Shown: positions 8,029 through 14,192 of the stretch, one piece after another
Layout of the letters: each line of letters opens with the position of its first letter
How positions within the stretch are numbered: the stretch's first letter is position 1
DNA from: Candidatus Aenigmatarchaeota archaeon
GTDB lineage: Archaea > Aenigmatarchaeota > Aenigmatarchaeia > QMZS01
Assembly: GCA_003663295.1 (NCBI GenBank)
Contig: QMZS01000014.1
Location: forward strand, 1 to 15,460
Length of the DNA: 15,460 nucleotides
Direction of reading: 5' to 3'
Program-made: the position numbers and the translations under genes
Notes under the pieces: model-generated
Database searches by the model: none
The model's input: only the letters and a program-made list of their open reading frames with translations
What the model was told of the DNA's origin: nothing

Positions 8029-8853
8029 TTTTGTGATATCTTTTGCTTGATTCCATAATTGTTTGAATATGGGTTCCATCAATTCATTTGCGACATGAGG
8101 ACTTTGTGTCCAAAAAGCAATCTCCTGTGAAGGTTCAATTTCAGTGTCATTTACTAAACCCATAAGAACATGCTCTCCATCAATTATTTGTAATTTACCA
8201 ACAGGCAATTCAATACCTTCAAGATGTTTTAAATTTGCGTAAGGCAATAGTTCCATAGCCTGTTTTCGGTTTCTGGTTGTTATTGGACCCATTATGTTAA
8301 TCTCAACATTGTTGCCTTTTAGTTTGCTTAAGGATCTCATATGTTCTTTTAAATCCACAATTCCTTTTTCTGAAGTTAAAATATTTACCTGTTTTTTTGC
8401 CTTGGACAATAAAGTTTTTGTCTGCATTTTTATTTTATCTTCTGATTTTATAACTGCGTTGAAACTTCCAGGGGAAACCATTTTTAAATCTTTTTTGTAT
8501 AAATCAACTAAGTTGGTCATAATATCACTTTTTTTTAGTTCTTCCAGTCTTGTGGCTGTAAGTTCAGCTTCTTTTTTGATATTGGATTTCAGGTTTTCAA
8601 ATGCTTCTTTTGGTTCAACTGCCACATATTTAAAAGGGCTTCCATGTTGCACAACCACAAAACCTTTTTGTTCAAGTGATTCTAAAACATCGTAAACTCT
8701 TGCTCTTGGAACACGGGATAATTCAGAAAGTTCACTCGCGGTTGCAACTTTTTTGATTAAAATTGCCGTATATAAATTCCTCTCGTAAAGGTTAAGACCA
8801 ATACCCCTTAAACTTTCAAGGACTTTTCTCGAAACTGTTTCTGGTACCACCAT
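8014..8853 (-). CDS. TrmB-family transcriptional regulator
   Basis: A 279-residue regulator. The N-terminal part (about 15-80) is a winged helix-turn-helix of the TrmB type: residues in LTLYERNLYTAILIK-like order, then ATASELSELSRVPRARVYDVLESLEQKGFV is recognisable as helix 2, the recognition helix and the wing lead. A helical linker (about 85-112) follows, then a C-terminal effector domain. In Thermococcales TrmB proteins bind sugars and control transporters and glycolysis, but the ligand-binding domain here is short and divergent, so the ligand is unknown. A minus-strand TATATAAAA (8882 to 8874) begins 29 nt before the ATG, so the mRNA is probably leaderless. It is divergent from secD across 102 nt and could control itself or secD, which is inference only. 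Confidence 0.88.
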   Translation of the reverse strand: MVVPETVSRKVLESLRGIGLNLYERNLYTAILIKKVATASELSELSRVPRARVYDVLESLEQKGFVVVQHGSPFKYVAVEPKEAFENLKSNIKKEAELTATRLEELKKSDIMTNLVDLYKKDLKMVSPGSFNAVIKSEDKIKMQTKTLLSKAKKQVNILTSEKGIVDLKEHMRSLSKLKGNNVEINIMGPITTRNRKQAMELLPYANLKHLEGIELPVGKLQIIDGEHVLMGLVNDTEIEPSQEIAFWTQSPHVANELMEPIFKQLWNQAKDITKSGNN

Positions 8854-8873
8854 ATTATATAACTAATTATAAG

Positions 8874-8936
8874 TTTTATATACTACAAATATACCTCTGT
8901 TTTGTGGGTACAAACCACTATATTGGACTTATTAAC
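8874..8936. promoter_or_regulatory. Divergent trmB-secD control region with an inverted repeat
   Basis: Three elements are visible. A minus-strand TATATAAAA at 8882-8874 sits 29 nt before the TrmB ATG. A plus-strand CTTATTAAC at 8928-8936 begins 28 nt before the SecD ATG. Between them is an inverted repeat, TTTGT-GGGT-ACAAA (8901-8914), extendable by one mismatch and one more pair. An operator role for the repeat is a guess from its place beside a regulator gene. Confidence 0.45.
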
Positions 8937-8955
8937 ATTTTTAACGTTCTTATAA

Positions 8956-10653
8956 ATGGGTTTTAAGAAATTGTTGCTTAGTTGGCAGGTATTGCTGTTA
9001 TTATTTTGTATAGTGGGTTCTATAGTGGCGATAAGCCCAAAGCTTAATTCTTCAGGGGTGATAATTACCAGTGTTGGAACCGGAGCTTTTGAGGGGAAAC
9101 TTGATTTAGGGACTGTAGTTTATTCCGCAAATATGGTTGGTCAGGAATCAAAGGAAATAAATTATCTGGCGGATTTGCTTCAGTTTCAGGGCGAGAAAGG
9201 TTATTTAAATTTGAATACCGATAAAGGAACTAAAAATATTAAATTGCAGGAAGGGTGTTTGTTTAATATTTCTGTGAGTAAAACCGAATCATCTAATCTG
9301 AAATTTGGTCTTGATATAGACGGTGGTATAAGGGCCTTACTTGAACCCGTTCAGTCTTTGCAGGGAAATAAAACAAATATTACTGCAGATGAAATAATTT
9401 CTGTTCTGGAAACAAGGATAAATATTTATGGGTTGAGGCAGGCAGAATTTAGGAAACTTGAAGTTGGCAATAAGGATTTGATAATGGTTCAGATAGCAGG
9501 GGGAACAGAAGATGAGATAACTGATTTGTTATCCAGAGAAGGGAATTTTGAAGCCAAGATACCAATAACAGTAAAAAATGGCTCTGTATTTACTTTAGGG
9601 AATTTTGTTGAAGGTGGGGTTGAGGATTATTTGGTTAAGATTTTGGATAATTCCACAATAAAAATTAATGAGGATGTTTATAACCTTGGAGATAAGTTTG
9701 TTTTGAAAGGAATTGAATTTAATATAAAGAATTTAACTTCAAAGCAAATGGTCCTTGAAGGTCTTGTTTACACAACAAAAGAAATTACTTCAGTTGGCAT
9801 CCCCGCCACCAGCAATTATTTTGGTAAAACTGAGAGGGGTTATAAATTCCAGTTTGGTGTGGTAGTTTCTCCTGAAGGAGCAAAAAAGTTTGCTGAGATA
9901 ACCCAGAATTCAGATAAAATAATAAGTCCTGGAGGCAGTCAGTTATCTGAGAGAATTTATTTTTATCTTGACGGCAAAGAAACTGATGCTTTAACAATTG
10001 CAGGTGATTTGAAAGGCAGGGAAATAATGAACCCGGTGCTTACTGGACATGGCGAGACAGAAGAAGAGGCGAGGCAAAATATGAATCAGTTGAAAGCTGT
10101 TTTAAAATCAGGAAATTTACCTGTAGAGCTTGAAGTTGTTTCAATGGACCAGTTAAGCGCAACTTTAGGTGGTGGTTATTTATATTTAATTGCACTGGCG
10201 GGATTAACCGCAATATTTTCAATTAGCGCAGTTATTTATATTAGATATAGAAATCTGAAAATTTCAATAGGCACTATATTTACAATGCTTTCAGAAGCAA
10301 TAATAATTTTTGGTTTTGCTGCCCTAACAAATTGGAATTTATCCACACTTGCTTTTGCTGGAATTGTTGCGGCAATTGGTTTTGGGGTTGATGACCAAAT
10401 ATTAATTATTGATGAAACCAGAAACAAGAAAGAAAGGTATTCTCTTAAGGAAGGTCTGAAGAGAGCTTTTTTCATGATTTTTGGAGCAGGAGCCACAACA
10501 ATCTGCGCCATGCTTCCAATATTATTTGCTGGGTTTGGAGTTTACAAAGAAATAGGAGGTTTTGCTTTAACAACAATTATGGGTGTATTAATAGGAATCC
10601 TAATCACAAGACCGGCTTTCAGTAAATATGTTGAATATGTTTTATCGGAGTAG
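8956..10653 (+). CDS. secD: Protein translocase subunit SecD
   Basis: A 565-residue archaeal SecD, an RND-type membrane protein that works with SecF and the SecYE beta channel to aid protein export using the ion gradient. It has an N-terminal helix (about 8-27), a large extracellular region (30-400) that begins with the conserved LKFGLDIDGG motif near residue 115, and five C-terminal helices (about 403-562). The motif GFGVDDQILIIDE in the fourth helix carries the acidic residues expected in the membrane. The middle region is longer than a minimal P1 domain, as is usual in archaea. It ends in TAG with another TAG 13 codons on. SecF, usually adjacent in archaea, is absent on both sides here. 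A TATA-like CTTATTAAC sits 28 nt upstream of the ATG. Confidence 0.95.
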   Translation: MGFKKLLLSWQVLLLLFCIVGSIVAISPKLNSSGVIITSVGTGAFEGKLDLGTVVYSANMVGQESKEINYLADLLQFQGEKGYLNLNTDKGTKNIKLQEGCLFNISVSKTESSNLKFGLDIDGGIRALLEPVQSLQGNKTNITADEIISVLETRINIYGLRQAEFRKLEVGNKDLIMVQIAGGTEDEITDLLSREGNFEAKIPITVKNGSVFTLGNFVEGGVEDYLVKILDNSTIKINEDVYNLGDKFVLKGIEFNIKNLTSKQMVLEGLVYTTKEITSVGIPATSNYFGKTERGYKFQFGVVVSPEGAKKFAEITQNSDKIISPGGSQLSERIYFYLDGKETDALTIAGDLKGREIMNPVLTGHGETEEEARQNMNQLKAVLKSGNLPVELEVVSMDQLSATLGGGYLYLIALAGLTAIFSISAVIYIRYRNLKISIGTIFTMLSEAIIIFGFAALTNWNLSTLAFAGIVAAIGFGVDDQILIIDETRNKKERYSLKEGLKRAFFMIFGAGATTICAMLPILFAGFGVYKEIGGFALTTIMGVLIGILITRPAFSKYVEYVLSE

Positions 10654-10717
10654 TTGATTATAAATCATTTAAAATTTTCATTATTTTATTAGGGTAACCC
10701 GAGATGAGATTGTTAAA

Positions 10718-10960
10718 TTGGTGACTAAAAAATATCTGGATATGGGTATAAGGCATCTTCCCGGAGAATATGAAATTATTAGTGGCGATAATGTGCATCT
10801 TACTCTTTCACCTGCATTTTCAATAAAACATTCTTTAGAGGACACTAAAAAGATGATAATAGGCTCTGAGAAGCAAGTAAGAGATTATGAAATAAACGAG
10901 GTTTATGTGAAAGGCTCAATGGATTTAGATGATTGTAGTGACCTTTTTTCATTTCAGTAA
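10718..10960 (+). CDS. Hypothetical 80-residue protein, start uncertain
   Basis: I do not recognise this protein. The frame gives 80 residues from TTG 10718 (GTG 10721 follows directly), soluble, with a central region rich in charged residues and an acidic end. The frame stays open upstream to a stop at 10670-10672, and the extra residues (TRDEIVKLVTKKY) look like a plausible helix continuing the protein, yet no ATG, GTG or TTG lies there. The only nearby ATG, 10704, is in another frame and stops after six codons. Either a weak start is used, a rare start such as ATT 10688 is used, or the 5' end is damaged. TTTAAA at 10668-10673 is a possible TATA box. The next, broken ORF begins four nt after its stop. 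Confidence 0.45.
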   Translation: MVTKKYLDMGIRHLPGEYEIISGDNVHLTLSPAFSIKHSLEDTKKMIIGSEKQVRDYEINEVYVKGSMDLDDCSDLFSFQ

Positions 10961-10964
10961 ATTT

Positions 10965-11203
10965 ATGGATGAAGAACTCGAAGAAAGAAATTTGGACAGA
11001 TCAAGTCGTAGCTGGGGCAGTAAAATAGCCAAAAAACCTTAAATTTTAGAGAAGAATTTAATGAAGAAGAATTATTGAAGGTTATTGGTTCTGTAATTGA
11101 AGCAGAAAACTTATTTGCTGAAATCTATAAAAGAAACAAAAAAAAGAGTCTCAGTGATTATAAAACTTCAAAGAACTTATTTTACAGTTCCAAGGTATTA
11201 TAA
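10965..11203 (+). pseudogene. Hypothetical 79-codon gene split by a frameshift at an A6 run
   Basis: Not recognised. From ATG 10965 the frame reads 25 residues (MDEELEERNLDRSSRSWG and on) and stops at TAA 11040-11042. The next frame is open from about 11036 to TAA 11201-11203 and reads EEFNEEELLKVIGSVIEAEN and beyond, a charged helical sequence with no start codon of its own. Adding one A to the run at 11031-11036 joins both parts into 79 residues. The fused protein is highly charged, soluble and ends in a Lys-rich stretch. It could be a pseudogene, a sequence error in the homopolymer, or a -1 recoded gene. It starts four nt after the preceding ORF, suggesting they form one operon. Confidence 0.5.
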
Positions 11204-11214
11204 TAATCAATCCT

Positions 11215-11976
11215 ATGTTTAAAGATTTCAATAAGATTATGGTATTCAAAGAAATCCTCAAGAAATTGAAAAGTGGAAAACTCCATTTTACACTTATAGA
11301 CCCGGACAAACAAACAGTGGAACAGGTTGCGGGAATCGTAAAAACAGCGGAAGAAGCTGGAACAGATGCTTTAATGGTTGGTGGTTCAAGTTCAACTGCA
11401 ATAATCCAACTGGATGAGACTGTTAAGAAAATCAAAGGGTCTTCTGATTTGCCAATAATTTTATTCCCAAGCACTCATGCCGGAATATCCAAGTATGCTG
11501 ATGCAATATTCTTTATGTCTTTATTAAATTCCAGAAGCACGGCTTATATGGTGGATGAGCAGTTAAGAGGAGCCCCTCTTGTGAAATCTTATGGTTTGGA
11601 GCCTATTTCCATGGGATATTTGATGTTTGAATCAGGGAATGTCTGCACCTCGCAGCTTGTTTCTGATGCCAAGCTTCTACCGAGAGACAAAGCGGACGTT
11701 GCTGTTGCGTATGCCCTTACAGCGCAGTATTTCGGGATGAAATGTGTTTATCTGGAAGCGGGTTCAGGGGCTAAATATTCTGTGTCTGAGGATATTATTA
11801 CAGCTATTAAAAAATGTCTGGATATCCCGATTATTGTTGGTGGAGGAATCAGAGATAAAGAGACAGCAAGAAAGAAACTAGATGCTGGAGCGGACATAAT
11901 TGTCACAGGCACAATAAATGAAGACAACAAGACCAGAATGGTGGAAATAATCAGCGAGATCAAGAATTACAAATAA
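11215..11976 (+). CDS. Geranylgeranylglyceryl phosphate synthase
   Basis: Makes the first committed bond of archaeal membrane lipids, joining sn-glycerol-1-phosphate to geranylgeranyl diphosphate. The 253-residue TIM-barrel protein shows the family motifs in order: HFTLIDPDK (phosphate/metal region, about 24-32), DALMVGGSSS, FPSTHAGIS, YLEAGSGA, VGGGIRD (phosphate-binding loop) and ADIIVTGT near the C-terminus. It matches the PcrB/GGGPS family of the larger archaeal group. ATG 11215 gives 23 residues before HFTLID. The in-frame ATG 11239 gives 15, closer to family members I recall, so the true start may be 11239. Neither has a clear TATA box at the usual distance. The 5S rRNA gene follows after 45 nt with its own promoter. 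This gene is intact, unlike the unknown ORFs around it. Confidence 0.95.
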   Translation: MFKDFNKIMVFKEILKKLKSGKLHFTLIDPDKQTVEQVAGIVKTAEEAGTDALMVGGSSSTAIIQLDETVKKIKGSSDLPIILFPSTHAGISKYADAIFFMSLLNSRSTAYMVDEQLRGAPLVKSYGLEPISMGYLMFESGNVCTSQLVSDAKLLPRDKADVAVAYALTAQYFGMKCVYLEAGSGAKYSVSEDIITAIKKCLDIPIIVGGGIRDKETARKKLDAGADIIVTGTINEDNKTRMVEIISEIKNYK

Positions 11977-11994
11977 TTTAATAAATAAAGAGTC

Positions 11995-12004
11995 TTTTAA
12001 ATTT
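11995..12004 (+). promoter_or_regulatory. Promoter TATA element of 5S rRNA
   Basis: TTTTAAATTT lies 18-27 nt before the first base of the 5S helix I stem (12022), the expected place for an archaeal TATA box. It indicates that 5S is transcribed separately from the GGGP synthase gene. Confidence 0.6.
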
Positions 12005-12021
12005 TTAATCCAAATTAATTT

Positions 12022-12140
12022 AAGTTGGCGACCATAGCGGAAGGGGTACACCTGTTCTCATCCCGAACACAGAAGTTAAGTCTTCCAGCGATTTGGTAAG
12101 TACTGCCTTATGGGTGGAAACACCATGACGTTGCCGACTT
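12022..12140 (+). rRNA. rrf: 5S ribosomal RNA
   Basis: A 119-nt 5S rRNA. The ends pair perfectly with wobbles: AAGTTGGCGAC at 12022-12032 with GTTGCCGACTT at 12130-12140 (helix I, 11 pairs). The diagnostic loop regions are present: CCCGAACACAGAAGTTAAG at about 12062-12080 (loop C/helix III side), and GGTAAGTACTG and GGGTGGAAACACC further 3'. No 16S, 23S or tRNA gene is beside it in the window, so it is an unlinked 5S gene, as in several archaeal groups. A TATA element precedes it and a T-rich tract follows. Confidence 0.96.
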
Positions 12141-12158
12141 ATTATATTTATTTTGATT
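12139..12158 (+). terminator. T-rich tract after 5S rRNA
   Basis: The plus strand is T-rich directly after the end of the 5S helix (TTATTATATTTATTTTGATT). Archaeal RNA polymerase can terminate at such tracts without a hairpin. Supported by position only. Confidence 0.35.
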
Positions 12159-12180
12159 TACCATTTTAATCACCACAAAG

Positions 12181-12188
12181 TATTTAAA
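12181..12188 (+). promoter_or_regulatory. TATA element of the 12208 gene
   Basis: TATTTAAA begins 27 nt before GTG 12208, the spacing seen at other leaderless starts here. It supports GTG 12208 as the real start and suggests the broken ORF is still transcribed. Confidence 0.5.
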
Positions 12189-12207
12189 ATTTTATAAATA
12201 TTGAATT

Positions 12208-12703
12208 GTGGGTATATATAATTGGGATTTGGGAATATTATATCCAGAGGATGTCGGTTTTAATCATAATATAAGTGTGGTTACTGATTTATATAAAAAA
12301 CTTGAAGGAACGAATACCGGGGATTTAGATCTTTATTCTTTAGTACCTCATTCTTTAGTTCCTCATAGGGTTGGGAGAACTAATTATATTAAGAACAGTC
12401 AACCAATTATTGAAGAAGCCAAAAAAAGAAATGGAATTGTTAAGAGCAGAAAAAGAACTCACAGGTCCAGAGGCTCTGTCGCGAGCAAATAGTATTTCTA
12501 GAACTCTTGGTGATGCTGTGGAGGGATTAATGGAAACAGAACGTTATGAGACTCTCATATCCACTTATGAATTGATGGCGTATGCTTATAAACAGGCAAC
12601 AGAAAAAGTTCCAGAAGCAGAATCTGGCACAGTAGAACCCCCTTCAAGTTTTTGGGAAATGAGGGCGGTACAAACAAGATTAAAACAAAGGAGGTCTAGA
12701 TAA
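12208..12703 (+). pseudogene. Hypothetical 164-codon gene split by a frameshift at an A7 run
   Basis: Not recognised. From GTG 12208, 27 nt after the start of a TATA element, the frame begins MGIYNWDLGILYPEDVGFN and reaches EEAKK at an A7 run (12421-12427). In that frame it then runs only to TAG at 12490-12492 through a basic, unlikely tail. One frame over, the sequence continues as EMELLRAEKELTGPEALSR and on to TAA 12701-12703, a helical, well-formed sequence. Removing one A joins them into about 164 residues. The second part could start alone at GTG 12371, but its first residues look non-coding. A tandem duplication (12336-12365) encodes SLVPH twice. It could be a pseudogene, homopolymer error or +1 recoding. 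A strong Shine-Dalgarno for the next gene lies inside its end. Confidence 0.55.
12336..12365 (+). repeat. Tandem 15-bp duplication, SLVPH x2
   Basis: TTCTTTAGTACCTCA at 12336-12350 is followed directly by TTCTTTAGTTCCTCA at 12351-12365, one mismatch. The unit is a multiple of three, so the duplication is in frame and adds one SLVPH copy to the hypothetical protein. Confidence 0.85.
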
Positions 12704-12705
12704 TT

Positions 12706-13059
12706 ATGGCAAGAAGTGTTTGTTCTGGAATTTCTTAGGGAACTTATTTTAATCCAGGCTCATTAGATTTTCATAAAATTGTTGGAGTCTATTTCCCAGA
12801 ACCTATTAAAACAAGTGAACTTGGCGTTCTTAATAAAGAAGGTGGTGTTGCGCATACTGCAAAAGTTTGTAGGTCTGAGTTTTCTGAAAATTATAAAGAA
12901 ATACCTTTAGATGTCAGAGACGGAATTAAGAATTATGCGTTGAGAACAATAGAATCTTTAAAAGGAGAAACTGCAGATAGAAAAGAAGATTTACCTCACG
13001 AATTGAGCGGATTAACTCTGAAATATATACTCTAGACTTTGATTTTTGGAGAGTTTTAA
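12706..13059 (+). pseudogene. Hypothetical gene with in-frame TAG codons (broken or recoded)
   Basis: Not recognised. AAAGGAGGT (12687-12695), nearly a perfect anti-16S match, sits 10 nt before ATG 12706. The frame reads MARSVCSGIS, then TAG at 12736-12738 (codon 11), then 98 open codons starting GTYFNPGSLDFHKIVGVY with ordinary composition. A second TAG follows at 13033-13035, then eight codons, and TAA at 13057-13059 that overlaps the next ATG as TAATG. No ATG, GTG or TTG follows the first TAG until a TTG far downstream (GCG TTG AGA, about 12940), so the body cannot be made by a simple restart. Most simply it is a recently inactivated gene; a base error or UAG readthrough is possible. If 13033 is the true stop, the gene is 109 codons. 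Confidence 0.5.
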
Positions 13060-13313
13060 TGGATACAGAGTTGAAACTTGAGGGATCTGGTATGACAGAA
13101 GAGGAAATTAGAGGTTTTGGTGGAGAGGTTGAGGACTTAGCCATGAGGTGTATTGGAGGAGTAGAAATAGATAAAATGCTTAATGGAATTACAGAAAAGT
13201 ATGAGAACGAAATTAAACCAAAAGCAACAGAATATCTGAGTAAGTTAGATAAAACAAGACAACAAACAGAAGAATTAAATAAACTTCAAATATTTTATCA
13301 ATCTCTGCAATAA
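13059..13313 (+). CDS. Hypothetical 84-residue helical protein
   Basis: Not recognised. An 84-residue acidic, soluble protein, helical and probably coiled coil in its second half (about 45-80, with repeated Glu/Lys/Leu and a QQTEELNKLQ segment). GGAGAG at 13048-13053 lies five nt before the ATG, and the ATG overlaps the TAA of the preceding frame as TAATG, so translation is probably coupled to it. It is the last gene of the plus-strand cassette that begins at 12208, and the only member with an undamaged frame. It converges on the L24-linked membrane protein gene with 9 nt between stops. No hint of function; a short coiled-coil partner of the two larger proteins would fit, as inference. Confidence 0.55.
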   Translation: MDTELKLEGSGMTEEEIRGFGGEVEDLAMRCIGGVEIDKMLNGITEKYENEIKPKATEYLSKLDKTRQQTEELNKLQIFYQSLQ

Positions 13314-13322
13314 AATCAAATT

Positions 13323-13673
13323 TTAAATTAACTCTAGTATCCAAGGCAAAACAAACAACAAAACCTGCGTTATTCCAAATCCAAGAATCGCAATTTTAAT
13401 TCTGTCAATTACTTCGATATCAGACATTATCAAAAATGTAAGAGCAATCCAACATAGTAAATCAAGAAGCACAAATCCAAAAGGAATTCCTATGAAATAT
13501 GAATTAAGAAACATAAAAGCAATTGAAGGAACAATATTTGCGGCAAGAGCAATAATGATTGCGTGTTTAAATTCCAAATTGTGTTTAATAATATTGCTTG
13601 AAAGCATCATCCCAATTGCTGCAAGTATTGATGGAATTAGCCAGTTTAGTAAAACATATATATTAAATACCAT
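13323..13673 (-). CDS. Hypothetical four-helix membrane protein
   Basis: Not recognised. A 116-residue, highly hydrophobic protein with about four transmembrane helices (roughly 5-25, 36-57, 61-83 and 92-114) joined by short polar loops. The charge pattern HNLEFKH between helices 1 and 2 and DIEVIDRIK between helices 3 and 4 places both loops on the same, likely cytosolic, side. The start is 14 nt after the L24 stop on the same strand without a Shine-Dalgarno or clear promoter, so it is probably cotranscribed with rpl24, although a link to the ribosome is not implied. Confidence 0.65.
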   Translation of the reverse strand: MVFNIYVLLNWLIPSILAAIGMMLSSNIIKHNLEFKHAIIIALAANIVPSIAFMFLNSYFIGIPFGFVLLDLLCWIALTFLIMSDIEVIDRIKIAILGFGITQVLLFVLPWILELI

Positions 13674-13687
13674 AATAACAATTATAT

Positions 13688-14083
13688 TTATTTCTTTGCG
13701 GGTTTTTTCCTGTCTGAAATTTTTATTCTTTTTTTATCTCCCATTTCAAGAGAAATAATTTGCAGGTTTGAGGGTTTTATTGGAATCTGAATTTCTTTTC
13801 CATCTTCTTTTTTTCTCTTTACATCTTCAACGTAAACTGATAAACTTTTTAAATTAAGACCCGTAACCTTTGAAATCCTACCTTTAAAAGTGCCTCTCAT
13901 AACTTTTACTTTATCTCCAGCTCTTACAGGAAAACTTCTTCTGTCATATTTATCTCTCAGTTCCTGGCTGAGATTTGTGTGCATAAGTCTCTGCCTCACA
14001 TGTTTTGGTGCAGTTCTCATATATTTTCTCTGTTTTCTCGCCTGTACGCTGACATTCCATTTACTGCTAAAGTGCTGTCTCAT
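13688..14083 (-). CDS. rpl24: 50S ribosomal protein L24 (uL24)
   Basis: A 131-residue archaeal/eukaryotic-type uL24 (L26e), an early assembly protein of the large subunit near the tunnel exit. The N-terminal extension with RKQRKYMRTAPKHVR and the block LSQELRDKYDRRSFPVR are family hallmarks. The KOW motif is at about 53-80 (VRAGDKVKVMRGTFKGR). The lysine-rich tail beyond residue 115 is slightly longer than the core family. In most archaea rpl24 lies inside the spc-type ribosomal operon between L14 and S4e; here it stands alone with a membrane protein gene downstream. A weak TATA-like GTTTATTAGT begins about 27 nt upstream of the ATG, which suits a leaderless transcript. Confidence 0.95.
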   Translation of the reverse strand: MRQHFSSKWNVSVQARKQRKYMRTAPKHVRQRLMHTNLSQELRDKYDRRSFPVRAGDKVKVMRGTFKGRISKVTGLNLKSLSVYVEDVKRKKEDGKEIQIPIKPSNLQIISLEMGDKKRIKISDRKKPAKK

Positions 14084-14157
14084 TTAATTATTAAATAAAA
14101 ACTAATAAACCTTTTTCACTCAAAAAGAGTTTTTCCAAAAATAAATATATCTATATA

Positions 14158-14189
14158 TAATTCTCTTTATTTATAATTCTCTTTATTTA
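14158..14189 (+). repeat. Perfect 16-bp tandem duplication in a promoter
   Basis: TAATTCTCTTTATTTA occurs twice in a row (14158-14173 and 14174-14189), ending three nt before ATG 14193. The CTTTATTTATAA created across the first copy begins 28 nt before the ATG, where a TATA box is expected. The older AT-rich element (about 14149-14160) is pushed 16 nt further away. Confidence 0.85.
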
Positions 14190-14192
14190 TCT

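Noticed and set aside
8294..8695. 133-codon plus-strand ORF
   Set aside because: Antisense to the TrmB gene; Ser/Phe-rich composition and no promoter or ribosome-binding site.
12736..13035. Genome-wide reassignment of TAG (for example to pyrrolysine)
   Set aside because: TAG is the apparent normal stop of SecD, L3 and the 143-aa gene; read-through of L3 would add a long non-conserved tail. Only local recoding stays possible.
14111..14133. CTTTTT-CACTC-AAAAAG and ACTC-AAAAA-GAGT hairpins
   Set aside because: Short, mutually exclusive and upstream of genes on both strands, so a terminator role makes no sense; likely chance in an AT-rich spacer.
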